A stretch of 64,000 bases of DNA from NCBI GenBank assembly GCA_023653785.1, contig JAMKCH010011746.1, forward strand, positions 62,001-126,000, in the 5' to 3' direction. Source of the DNA: Ophioderma brevispina. Its lineage: Eukaryota > Echinodermata > Ophiuroidea > Amphilepidida > Ophiodermatidae. Below the pieces are notes generated by a model, which was given only the letters and a program-made list of their open reading frames with translations, was not told the origin of the DNA and ran no database searches. The position numbers were made by a program, and so were the translations under genes. Below, piece by piece: positions 10,907-20,483 of this stretch; position 1 is the first letter of the stretch, and each line of letters begins with the position of its first letter.

Positions 10907-11244
10907 AGGTGCTTGTTCCGATTTATGTCTATTGTGTTCTCTACATGATATGAGAGCCTGGCACTTGCACATACGCCCCATCAAAGTACCGTGGGAAACA
11001 AAGTTGCGGTTTTGATGGTAGAAGCAATAATGCATATTGCAAAGCCCTATTCAATACTGTTCTAATATTGATGGTTAACCATTAAAATGGTGGTTTTTTG
11101 TTAATATCTTGGGAATTAAATGGATTTGAGAGCTCAAATTTCACGACGACAATGAGAAAAATACGGCCTTTCATCTGATATCAAAATCGATACTACTTCC
11201 AGATAAATCAAGGGGGGTTCCAAAGACGATCGGAACACGCACCT
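10907..11244. mobile_element. TTAA MITE family C, copy 1
   Basis: The ends AGGTGCTTGTTCCGAT and ATCGGAACACGCACCT are inverted, with TTAA at 10903-10906 and 11245-11248. It is 338 bp. It matches 30870-31194 over its whole length, and a disrupted third copy lies at 37579-38146. Confidence 0.92.
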
Positions 11245-11248
11245 TTAA

Positions 11249-12050
11249 TTGTCCAATCATGGCTGAGAGGGTTCAGTGCACTGTTATTTTTGTTCTTTAT
11301 TGTATTTCAATAAAATGTTGGATGTCGTCTCTCTAGTCTCTTTAGACTAAACATGCTTGGACTCAATTATCTGTGTGTATTTGTCATGCTGTACAGCTGT
11401 TTAGGTGTTTGAAAGTCTCCTTTATATTATGACAAACCAGATTAAGAAAATATCAGCAGCAACACAGTTTTGCTGTCATTTTGTTAAGATCCTTGCATTA
11501 GTTCTCTGGGTTATTTCCTCTCTGAAATACATGTTTGGATTTCCAAGACCAATATTATCCAAGATATGACGGGAAACTCATTGTGATGTACACCTACTTA
11601 GATGATTGTTGCTTATAGTATATCTACTTAATGGGTGATTGTTGGTTAAAGATGCATTTGAAAAATAGTACGCCCTCAAGAAATTTCAAAATTTAAATTT
11701 TTGCATGGTTGTATAAAACTTTTATGCACATTAGTTTTCACCTGAAATGATAAGGCCCAAATCAATGCCCTTATGGGTAAACAGGATTTTATAATTAAAT
11801 GACTCCAGCGATGTTAATTCAGCAGATGATGGAAATGGCGTTTTACAGTTGATTCCCATGGCATACCCTGTTTGACTGGCCTGTGACCGTTGTGGTTTTC
11901 ATATCAATAAGAACGAGTCTGATATTCATGTAATTACTTGGATATCTTTAGCCTTTTATTAATGTCCCTATCTATTTTTAGGTATGTTATTTTTATGTAT
12001 AAAATATATCTCTATTCTTCCAATGTCCTAGATTATCACTTGTGAGCAAA
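11249..12050. other. no gene recognised
   Basis: AT-rich DNA. A short ATGGGTGATTGTTGGTTAA stretch at about 11630 recurs after the MITE at 12514 and at 12751; otherwise nothing supported. Confidence 0.55.
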
Positions 12051-12054
12051 TTAA

Positions 12055-12514
12055 AGGGACAAGTAGTGATTTGCTGAATCAAAACATCGAAAAAATCATC
12101 GAAATTTATATTTTTGTGTTTTTGTTACTGTCATAGATGTGCGAACATAACCTGCAAATGGTTGGCTTGAAATTTGTGTATTAAAGACAAGGCAGTACTT
12201 TTTATATGATTTTGTAATTTCTATATGTGCGTATCAAAATTCAGACTTGCGATAAAAAAGCTTTTCCCTGTTAATATCCCAAATTTTAAATGTGATATTG
12301 TGCACCACAACTACAGTTTGACTGCAAACACAACCATTATGATCTTTGTTTATTCTGTACTGGTGTAGACCACAATCAGCTGTTTAGTGTGGATTTTGAG
12401 ATGCCTATGTCTATTTGCGGGAGAAGGCAAATATGGAATTGAACACAATTATCTATGATTTATAAGTTGAAAAAATGTATTTCCATATTTTTTTTATTTT
12501 CACTGCTAATCCCT
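12055..12514. mobile_element. TTAA MITE, family D-like
   Basis: It is flanked by TTAA (12051-12054 and 12515-12518). The left end is AGGGACAAGTAGTGATTT and the right end TCACTGCTAATCCCT. The right half resembles the MITE at 16807-17380 in reverse. No coding capacity. Confidence 0.7.
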
Positions 12515-12751
12515 TTAAGTCCACCTGCTTGGGTGATTGTTGGTTAACTGTGTATGTCTATTTGCGGGAGACGGCATGACAATTCCCTCAAATACTTTGT
12601 TTCATACATTAAAGCAGTTATATGGAATTGTACACAATTATATCTGATTTATAAGTTGAAAAAATGCATTTCCACATTTTTTGATTTTCTCGCATTTATC
12701 GCTGCGAATCCCTTTAAGTCCACCTGCTTTGGTGATTGTTGGTTAACTGTG
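12406..12751 (+). repeat. tandem duplication of MITE right half plus flank
   Basis: ATGTCTATTTGCGGGAGA starts both 12406 and about 12554. Both copies run through the MITE end, AATCCCTTTAAGTCCACC, and the flank GGTGATTGTTGGTTAACTG. The second copy has about 45 extra bases, or the first lost them. The unit includes host flank, so this is a segmental duplication and not a second insertion. Confidence 0.85.
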
Positions 12752-12808
12752 AGAAAAGCACTCATTTGGGTGAAAGAAGGTGATATTCTACCCAATAATT
12801 CACATGTA

Positions 12809-13072
12809 CAGGGTGTCCCAAAAAGTGGTGCAAGCAGATAAACTCTGACTTCTCAAAAAGTGCTGTACCGATTATCACTGTGTAAATCCCATTGGAATGG
12901 ATGAAAAACGGATAGTCTTTAACATTTGTTTTTATCTCTGGTTTGTGTGGGCAGATTGTCATGGGATTTGCACAATTTATACAAAGGAGCATAACTAATC
13001 TCTTCCTTGAAAATGAAATTCACAGCTTCAGCAGTTTTTGAGAAATCTTGCACCACTATTTTGGACACCCTG
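12809..13072. mobile_element. TA-flanked MITE, Tc1/mariner-like
   Basis: The ends CAGGGTGTCCCAAAA and TTTTGGACACCCTG are inverted, with further pairing AGTGGTGCAAG / CTTGCACCACT, and TA on both sides. It is 264 bp and has no transposase. CAGGGTGTCC ends are common in mariner-type elements. It lies about 100 bp upstream of the FDXR exon. Confidence 0.85.
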
Positions 13073-13168
13073 TATGTATTTTGAGGGTGCTACTAACTAA
13101 AGTAGCCCCCCCCCCCCACCTTTGCAAAACCTGGACTTATAATCTGTCCAATTTGTGTTTTACTCCAG

Positions 13169-13345
13169 GTTTATACTGCAGCGGATGGGTCAAGCATGGA
13201 CCAAACGGTGCCATATTATCAAGTTTGAATGATGCCATGGAAACGGCCAAGTGTGTACTAAAGGATCTGGCTTCCGGGGAGATAGAAGCTAGTCGACCAC
13301 TAGGGTGGGGGCGACAGGAGATCTTGAAACATCTTAGTCAAAAAG
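13169..13345 (+). CDS. FDXR: exon of mitochondrial ferredoxin (adrenodoxin) reductase
   Basis: FDXR is the FAD flavoprotein of the mitochondrial matrix that passes electrons from NADPH to ferredoxin for steroid hydroxylation and Fe-S assembly. The 177-bp exon reads LYCSGWVKHGPNGAILSSLN and continues through EIEASRPLGWGRQEILKHL to SQK. The GWVK-x-GP-x-G segment is the conserved C-terminal FAD/NADP-contact region of this family. Borders are TTTTACTCCAG before 13169 and G/GTAAGT after 13345. Both are phase 1, so the exon is symmetric. No in-frame stop is present. I could not find the preceding or the final exon (the family's DWEK...GKPREK tail), so they lie in long introns outside the window or were missed. 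Confidence 0.88.
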
Positions 13346-13436
13346 GTAAGTTTACAGAATCATGATGGTGGTGTCATGAAAACAGACACGCATAAGTGAG
13401 GATTTGAGAGCCAAGAACATGGGATGGAAAAGATGG

Positions 13437-13468
13437 GATGCTGAAACATCTCGGTCAAAAAAGGTAAG
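13437..13468 (+). pseudogene. echo of the FDXR exon 3' end and donor site
   Basis: GATGCTGAAACATCTCGGTC followed by AAAAAAGGTAAG repeats the end of the FDXR exon and its donor, 118 bp downstream, with substitutions and one extra A. It is too short to be an exon and looks like a decayed local duplication, but it retains a GGTAAG donor-like site. Confidence 0.65.
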
Positions 13469-13637
13469 GTAAAATGCAGTGTGAGATTTTGACCACCACT
13501 CATGCTCCTGGAGCATAGGTTGTGGCAACCGTTCCAGAGCGGGGCTATTCATTATATTGAGTGCTGACCACAATAGCAGTAGCGATTTATTCCGTACATG
13601 TTATCAAGGATTAGAATTGCAAATCTGGCACACCCAA

Positions 13638-13745
13638 TCCTCGCTGGTCTTGTGGTTAGGTAGCTGACCTCATGATACAGTGGTCTCGGGTTCGAATCTC
13701 GCTACTGCCTCTTTTATAATATATAAAATTTCATTATTTTTTCAG
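13638..13745 (+). repeat. tRNA-derived SINE fragment
   Basis: GGTCTTGTGGTTAGGTAGCT resembles an A box and TCGGGTTCGAATCTCG a B box, about 36 nt apart. The T stem does not pair fully. It lies within an FDXR intron. Confidence 0.55.
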
Positions 13746-13945
13746 GTTAGGGGAAAAATTCTAAGTCCAAAAAAAATAAGAGAAAATAATAGCTGCCCTT
13801 TGAGGTTAGTGAGGGAGACCTGCTCCTGGGGCATGGGTGGTGGTCAAAAACTACTGTGTGCAAGGTAAAATAACCGAAATAGGCTGCAGCCTCTTGGGGC
13901 CAGCTCACAGAAGCAGCAGCCTACACGGCTGAATTCTTACTCATA

Positions 13946-14570
13946 TAGTAGCCTATACGGCAGCTACACTGTGTCTACCATGGCAGCTACTGCACAGTAC
14001 ACACTGGGTTAGTTGCAATGCGGTAGTTGCAAGATAGGGCTTGCAAAGTACATGATTATTAGGTATACAGTGATGTGTGTTTTCTACAGTACCTGCCCCA
14101 ATGGCTACCCTGTAGTTGCCCACTATGTGGAGAGAAGGTGCATATGGTGTAGACAGTACTGGAGTAGACATGCAGCTACTATGTATCTACCCCTCGTTAT
14201 AAACTTCGCCATTTTTTGAGAGCAGAAAGAATGATGGGCGCTTTACACTTGGTCTCTGTTTAGCAATTTTGATAATATAATTTTTTTTTTTTTTAATTTT
14301 AAAAAAGGTGGGTTAAAAAAAACATTCACACAAGCCGTAATAAAAAATGAAAAGATACAACCAAATATATCTAACAAAATACTATGAGAAATACCATACA
14401 CGCTGAGAGCGGTGTTGTTGTGGAACCACAAGCTAATCGCGAGGGTGCAGGAGAGGCACTGGACGCTATCCGGTCTAGGCGACAAAAATACAAAGAATCA
14501 TGGACGGCGGTGTACGTCTAGTGGTGGGTAATCCATTGGTATAATCGGTGGTAGCTGCATGGCTACTACC
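13946..14570. mobile_element. non-autonomous DNA transposon, family J (intact relative)
   Basis: The ends TAGTAGCCTATACGGCAGCT and GGTAGCTGCATGGCTACTA are imperfect inverted repeats. Internal TGTGTCTACC and GTAGACAGTA stretches echo the theme. The first half matches 33741-34460 and the last part matches about 35960-36135, so this copy shows the family without the insertions found there. No coding capacity was seen. Confidence 0.7.
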
Positions 14571-15639
14571 ATGAAGAAAGGGCGTATGTTTATAGTAGGA
14601 CAGCGCATAGTGGAACTCTCATACAAAATTGTGCCCTAACCTTATCAGGGTGTAAGATTCACATTTTTGGTAGTGGGTACCCTTTAACTCCTCTGCGTAC
14701 AAGCGGTTTGGACCTGCTGGGGCAAGGGCTGGATAAATTTCCAACAGACGTGTACCACTGGCTGTTCGATTGTGAATACGGGGAAAATAAAGCAACAAAT
14801 GCAAAATCTGGAAAACCACATGGGAGCCAGTTTTATGACAATAAATATTAATTTTTTATTTTCAGTATTTCTAACTTTGGATGGGACAAATTCCTCAGTG
14901 ACCAAACAAAATCCCTCCTAATTTAAAACAATGACCTCAAAACCACTAGCGCGCAGTTAATAACCTCTAATTTCAGCCCTCATCATAGTACAGTGATTTG
15001 CTATGAGTGAGCCGTAATGACTTATACACTGTCTACTGTTTGAGTTTTATAACAAAATAAACTGGACAAACCCTAACCTAATCCCTAACCCCAATGATTT
15101 ACTACATTACTAAAGTAAGGAACATCATGAATTTAAGATTTATGCCTGCATGTTAGAAGAAAGTTGCATTGGACTGTTTAGTCACTGCAACTCATTGTAC
15201 AAAAACAGTCCGTGTGTGGGATGTTAGTGTATGCTAATGATATGGGCATTAAATATATGTGGGTGCCACCCTTTTATGGTGTGCAGGCTGCTCCTAACAA
15301 TTGTAACTTTTACCAAATGAGTTTGAATTGGGGCCGGTGGGTTCTCACATTGGGATGTGTAGTATGAGTATGTGCACTTGCCATAAGACAATCATTTTCA
15401 GCTCTTTTTCAGCTCTGCGTGAACCCATTTTATGTGGACCGTGTTCGTCAGTTCTAGAGACCCTACTTTACATTGTCAAAGCAATACCTTACCAAATTTT
15501 CTTTGAAAACCTCAAAAAATAGCTGGACATCGAGGTATTATCGCGGCTTATTTTTCCAAAATTTTCGGCAAACCAAGTTCTAGAAGGACCCCATTTTTTG
15601 GGGGTCTTAAAATTAGCTCAAGGAAGCCTGCAACTTTTT
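14571..15639. other. no gene recognised
   Basis: AT-rich intronic or intergenic DNA. Short open frames at 15328-15522 and on the minus strand near 14700 show no known domain. Confidence 0.55.
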
Positions 15640-15983
15640 AGGTGCATTTCGTGAGTTCAGGGCGACCTTCGTTTTATTCTTGATCACGAGACTCCTTTGA
15701 GAAAAAGCTATTCCCAAATTTGAGCCGATCCCGCTCTTGCGGTTTTGTGTTATGTGTAGGCAATGTGATCGTTTCCCACGGTGCCCCATAGGCTACTGCC
15801 GATGTAATTTTGTCCGTTGAGGGACAGGAAATACAAAATTGCAAAGTTTACAGTGATATGGACCGAATTTGCAAGAAGATTGGGCACGCGTGGATTACTG
15901 AGGCTGACGGTTCAGATGAGTGTAAAAATCTCAAATCTTTTATGGGTAAGTCGGGGGGACGAGGCTGGGATCACGAATGCCCT
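15640..15983. mobile_element. TTAA MITE family A, diverged copy
   Basis: It reads GGTGCATTTCGTGAGTTCAG at the left and GGGATCACGAATGCCCT at the right, with TTAA at 15984-15987 and a mutated site on the left. The TTTCCCACGGTGCC and TTGTCCGTTGAGGGACAG landmarks match 47188-47523. Confidence 0.8.
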
Positions 15984-15989
15984 TTAAGG

Positions 15990-16596
15990 CCACGGCAGCA
16001 CATAACCTACTAAAATTTCCGAGTGTTTGAAACCTTTAACCTTAGTATTCTGATATTTTGAGTTGGCTCCCCAATTTATTCAAGGTGATTGGGAAGCCAC
16101 CTCCAAAGTCACTGACTAGCGGTTTTAGTGTAACAGGCAGGGACAGGGGGGCAAATTTGCTCCCCAGATGGGTTTGGGGCAAAAATCAGCTTAAAAGGAC
16201 AGGAGGAGATTTTTTAGGATATGAAATTTCTCTCAAGTCACTGGATCGGTTTGGACCATCATACCAAGGAACTTTTGGAAGGTTTATTGGACAAACAGGT
16301 GCGCCAAAAAAGAAAAACCGCGAAACCTTGTTTGAACTTGCTGCTATCCGTTAAATCCGTTCCCCATAGAAAAAAACTCTGTTTTGCCATTTCTGTCGTG
16401 CATGACAGAAATACTATATCCTCATTATTACATAAGACGGCGTATTCGGCTTATTCACTTCAGGTTGGATCTAATACATTGGTAGCATTCCACATATGTA
16501 AAAAAAACCTAAGTTCGAGAAAAATTGCTGGCGATTCTTCTGGAAACTCCTTATGTCTCTTTAAGTACTGCAGGGAACTAGGAAAAGTGTGAAAAA
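15990..16596 (+). other. open but unrecognised stretch
   Basis: Two overlapping frames are open here (16058-16354 and 16221-16592). The first contains GQTGAPKKKNRETLFELAAI. Neither shows a domain I recognise or splice sites that clearly bound it. It lies just upstream of the duplicated WxxW exon and could be decayed coding DNA of the same gene; I do not claim so. Confidence 0.25.
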
Positions 16597-16802
16597 AGAA
16601 AGGCAGTAAGGAAGCAAGAGAAGGAGGGGAATGAGAGAGAGAAGGTTAGATGCAAAGGGAAAGATGTTCAAGCATTGATTGGACCAATGGTTCTAATACA
16701 ACACCCCACCGGAAATTAAAAGGATCAAATGAATGTTGAACAAACTGATGAGTTCCTGCCAGAATATTAAGCATTTTGTTTCAAGAAAGTGTCAAAGTGA
16801 CA
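16597..16802 (+). pseudogene. decayed copy of the WxxW-like exon
   Basis: AGATGCAAAGGGAAAGATGT at 16648 matches AGATGCAAAGGGAAAGAGTG at 17409. The match continues through GATTGGACCAA, ATGTTGAACAAACTGATGAG, AAGCATTTTGTT and AAGTGTCAA. Single-base losses shift the frame right after RCKGK, so the W-T-K-W-F-N residues are lost. The copy stops at 16802, where a MITE lies at the position matching TTAA of the downstream copy. Confidence 0.8.
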
Positions 16803-16806
16803 TTCA

Positions 16807-17380
16807 AGGGATTAGCAGCGTAATGCGAGAGCATCGAAAAAAACAAAATGGAAGTGCATTTTTTTAAAAACTTATAAAATCGGGGATAAGTGTGACAATT
16901 CCTTATAACTGCTTGTTTAAGTAGATAAACAAACACCAAATAGTGAAAAAATGAGTATTTCAGGAAATTTGTTATAGTACCGTCTCCAGCTAATAGACAT
17001 ACAGCAAGGTGTGTTCCAAAAATCTGCGTACTAAACAGATGATGTGGTTACACACGTATAGAATAACACAAGATTCAATAATGTTTGTTGGTGTTTGAGT
17101 TCAAAATGTATTGATCATGGTACACAAGATCAATGCTGAAATCTGTGAATATTCACCAGTGAAAAGCGTTTTGATCTCAAGTCGGAATGTTTATACGCAC
17201 GTATTATAGAAATACAGATCAGATAAAAAGGTACTGCTGTCTTTAATTACAATGGATTTCAAGCCAACACTTGCAGGTTATGTATTGGCATTTCCATGGC
17301 AGTAACAAAAATATAAAAAATATTGACTTTTGATGGATTTTTTTGATGTTTGGGGGATAGTAAATCGCTGCTAAATCCCT
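16807..17380. mobile_element. TTAA MITE family D between exon copies
   Basis: The ends AGGGATTAGCAGCG and CGCTGCTAAATCCCT are inverted. Flanks are TTCA (16803-16806, one change from TTAA) and TTAA (17381-17384). It is 574 bp with no coding content. The left third matches the reverse of 12420-12514. Confidence 0.85.
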
Positions 17381-17384
17381 TTAA

Positions 17385-17941
17385 GCGTTGCGAACGAGAG
17401 GACGGATTTAGATGCAAAGGGAAAGAGTGTTCAGATGCCGATTGGACCAAGTGGTTCAATACCCCACCCCACCCTGTTGAAATTAAAGAGGACAATGAAG
17501 TTGAACAAAATGATGAGTTAAGACAGAACCATTTGAAGCATTTTGTTCCCAGAAAAGTGTCAATGACAGTTAAGTGTTACACCTATCCCTCAGTGCTACC
17601 TCCTATACATAACCCACCCCATTATGTCGGTTGGATCATGTCCTGCAATGATGGTTTTTCCTATTATATCTTAACCAACACCTCCCGTGTAAATTTGGTT
17701 AAGAATGACAATGATAAAATCTATAAGGCCTTTTGTGCGTGCGGTAATTTTTCCCAGCTGCAGGCGTGCTGAAGTGCGGGCTACTCGTATAACAGCGTCA
17801 CGAACGACTATCGACACGTCTGATCCTCATTCCAAGTTGAGGTGGACTTGTAATTGGGCTCTTTCACCTGAAATTCATACTCCCACTGTGGAAACATGGT
17901 ACGGTGTGTGTTTCTACACACAATTGCAGGACAATCCGTAA
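17385..17941 (+). CDS. candidate exon(s) with a WxxW-like domain
   Basis: An open frame from the MITE border to a TGA at 17770 encodes RCKGKECSDADWTKWFN, then an acidic stretch (EIKEDNEVEQNDELRQ), then KHFVPRKVSMTVKC and a Cys/aromatic-rich part ending in FCACGNFSQLQAC. Cys-rich sequence, W-x-x-W, acidic residues, Leu-Arg and then P...V-x-C is the layout of the WxxW domain of CILP and mucin-type secreted proteins; the usual GDYE is not clear. A second frame carries RWTCNWALS...WYGVCFYTQ to a stop at 17939, so a frameshift at about 17770 is likely. No good acceptor is seen. The family call is tentative. Confidence 0.42.
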
Positions 17942-19863
17942 TGCCCTGGATCTGTATCTGGAATTCTGATCAATTTAAAAGTGCACTGCCAATTTTACAA
18001 AATATGAAAAATTTTCTTCAAGTTTGCTCTCAAATGATAGTCTAGGGCCATTGGCAAGAATAAGGATACATTTTTAAACATAAAACTACATACTAACAAC
18101 GGATAGGGACGTTAATAAGGGTTACAGGACATCCCATTTATAGTTTGTGGGTAACTTTAATTTTCCATAACTTTATTCAACAAATGTTGTGTATATACAT
18201 GAATTCATAGCTCCTACTCATTGCTGGTATTCACAAAAGCGGGTTAACGTGAACCCAGGGGTTTTAACCAGGGTTTATCCTACGAATAATGGGTTAAATC
18301 ATTTTATTTTTTCAAGAAATTTTGTGGCATCCATATAATGTGTTGCATGTTGTAATTTGCAGTTTGCCTTTTTGAATATTGGTCATTGATATTAAAAACA
18401 CACAGGGGGACAGACCATTCAACAGGGTGCATTACCATGGGATAGTACAGTGCATTACTGCGGAGCCGTTTTCTTGGTAAATGCCATTTCTGTTTGTCTG
18501 CTAGCTGAATTATGTCGCCGGCGACATTTAATTATAAAAAATCGTTCCGTTTACACATAAGGACGCTGATTTGGGCTTAATCATTTCAGGTGAGGGTTAC
18601 TATAATAAATAGCTTTACAACCATGACCAAAAAAGATCTTGAAACAATATTTGAAACATTTGGAGTGGCGACATATTTTTTCAAATGTGCCAGAGTCTCT
18701 TTAACCTCCAGTAAAGCGTAGGTCCTGCATTTAACAACAGAGGACTCTGGTACCTAGAGAGATAAGCACATGGGAACGACCGGGTGATCCCCTAATCTTT
18801 TCGATGAGGTCTGCCACTTTTTACGTTCTTTTCCCCCAGGGATGGGAATCACACTGACTCACAGGACCCAACAGCTTTAAAATGGGACTCTTTCCCAAAC
18901 AATGAGGATCGGGACACCCAGCAATATTACCCGGCATATCTATGCAATGGGTTGTGGGTAAACAAGGAGGTATTTAATATTTCACACTACGGATTGCTGT
19001 TTGCTCTGCAATTCCGACCGGTAGGAAATGAGTATGACCAAGAAATTGATGTTGCAGGGCTCGACGGTGGCTATTCGGATTATTCACGTCACGGTGTGTG
19101 ATATTATACATTGGAAAGCATTCCAAATATGGAAGGGCACTTCTTTTTGGAATGTTCATCATTACTCATAAGTTATAAGCCCAAAAGCAATGCTTCAATA
19201 AGAACAAAATTGGATATTTTAGCATTACTGTCCGTAAGGACCACTTATACAAATACCGCAAATTCAATGAAAATTTTCATATCTTTGAAGCTCGTTTTAA
19301 TACACTATAAAAATAAATGTCAACTTTCACAAATTAGTCCTAAAGGATATTGTTTGACTAAAGTAGTCAAAAGGAGGTTCTCAATAGGACTTAATTGGTA
19401 CAAAAATGTAAGTAATTTATTTTTGACAGAATACAATTCTTCAGATATAGGCCTAGCATGAAAGTATTCTATGGCAAGTCACAATATCTACCAGGTATTA
19501 TAATATTAAATTATTATTAACATATTTGGTGTTCATATACATAATACCAATAATCTGGCAACATCTTGTGTTTATGTTTGTCATAATTTTAATTAAAAAT
19601 GAAAATCAGTGCCTATTTCAGTGAAATATGTGGAAAGTTGGGTTTTCATGGGGAATTTGACATTTCATTTTGGTACTTAGGTTGTATCAAGAAAAGAAGA
19701 GGGGAAGAGACCCATCTTATAACATCTATACCAAAAAATGATCATGTTGTTTCAGTACCAATACTATTTAGGGAATAAAAGATGAGATTTTTTTGTTTTG
19801 GCTAATCATACACTCTAAATTACAGAGAATTAAAATAAATCCCAAAAAGATCTGGTGATTAGG
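17942..19863. other. no gene; repeat fragments only
   Basis: GTTTTAACCAGGGTTTATCC at about 18260 resembles the terminal repeat of the TA element at 46664. A fragment at about 19186-19290 (GATATTTTAGCATTACTGTC) matches the interior of MITE family B. Nothing else is supported. Confidence 0.55.
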
Positions 19864-19992
19864 GGGACCAATCCATTTTTAGATTAAGATTAAATCTTTT
19901 ACTTAGATTTAAAATAAATCTTTTAGATTTAAATTAGGTTGGTGTGAATCTATAAAGTTTAAGTTTAAATTTCAAAAAATGGATTGGTCCTA
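19864..19992. mobile_element. short AT-rich MITE
   Basis: GGACCAATCCATTTTT on the left and AAAAAATGGATTGGTCC on the right form inverted ends around an A/T-rich core made of repeated TTAGATTTAAA-like words. It is about 130 bp. No clear target duplication was read. Confidence 0.7.
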
Positions 19993-20483
19993 TCACAATT
20001 GTAATTTATGGGTGTAGATGGTGTCATAATGGATGGGCGTCAAATATTTGTTTGGCGGTTATAGCAGAAGTGCACTACCATGAAATATTGGCTTGCCCAT
20101 CCATTAGACATAATATAAGAAGGCCAAAACAAAAAATCTATGATGTTGTAATTGCTTGGCCGCACTATCTAATCCCCAGTAATGAAAGGTGAGCTGTGAC
20201 CTACCCAATCAAATTCCTGTAAAATGATAAACCTCTGCACACTGAATAGAGATTATAGGAGGGTTTCCCTATACATACTTCAAGTATTATAGGTCAAATT
20301 AACAAAATAAGGTGCCATTGGAACTGTCCCAAGAGAAGACCGGTGTAGTACCACAAGACATGCATTGGAAGATCGCCGACTTTAAAGAATGCGATATCAC
20401 GTAATTATCACATGATCATTGTTAGGGAGAAAATCTTCCCGAGTATCGATCTCTGGCTGGTTTCAAAGAAATTTTGCAAAGAT
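19993..20483. other. no gene; one small hairpin
   Basis: TAATGGATGGGC near 20028 pairs with GCCCATCCATTA near 20095. Otherwise there is no supported feature. Confidence 0.5.
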
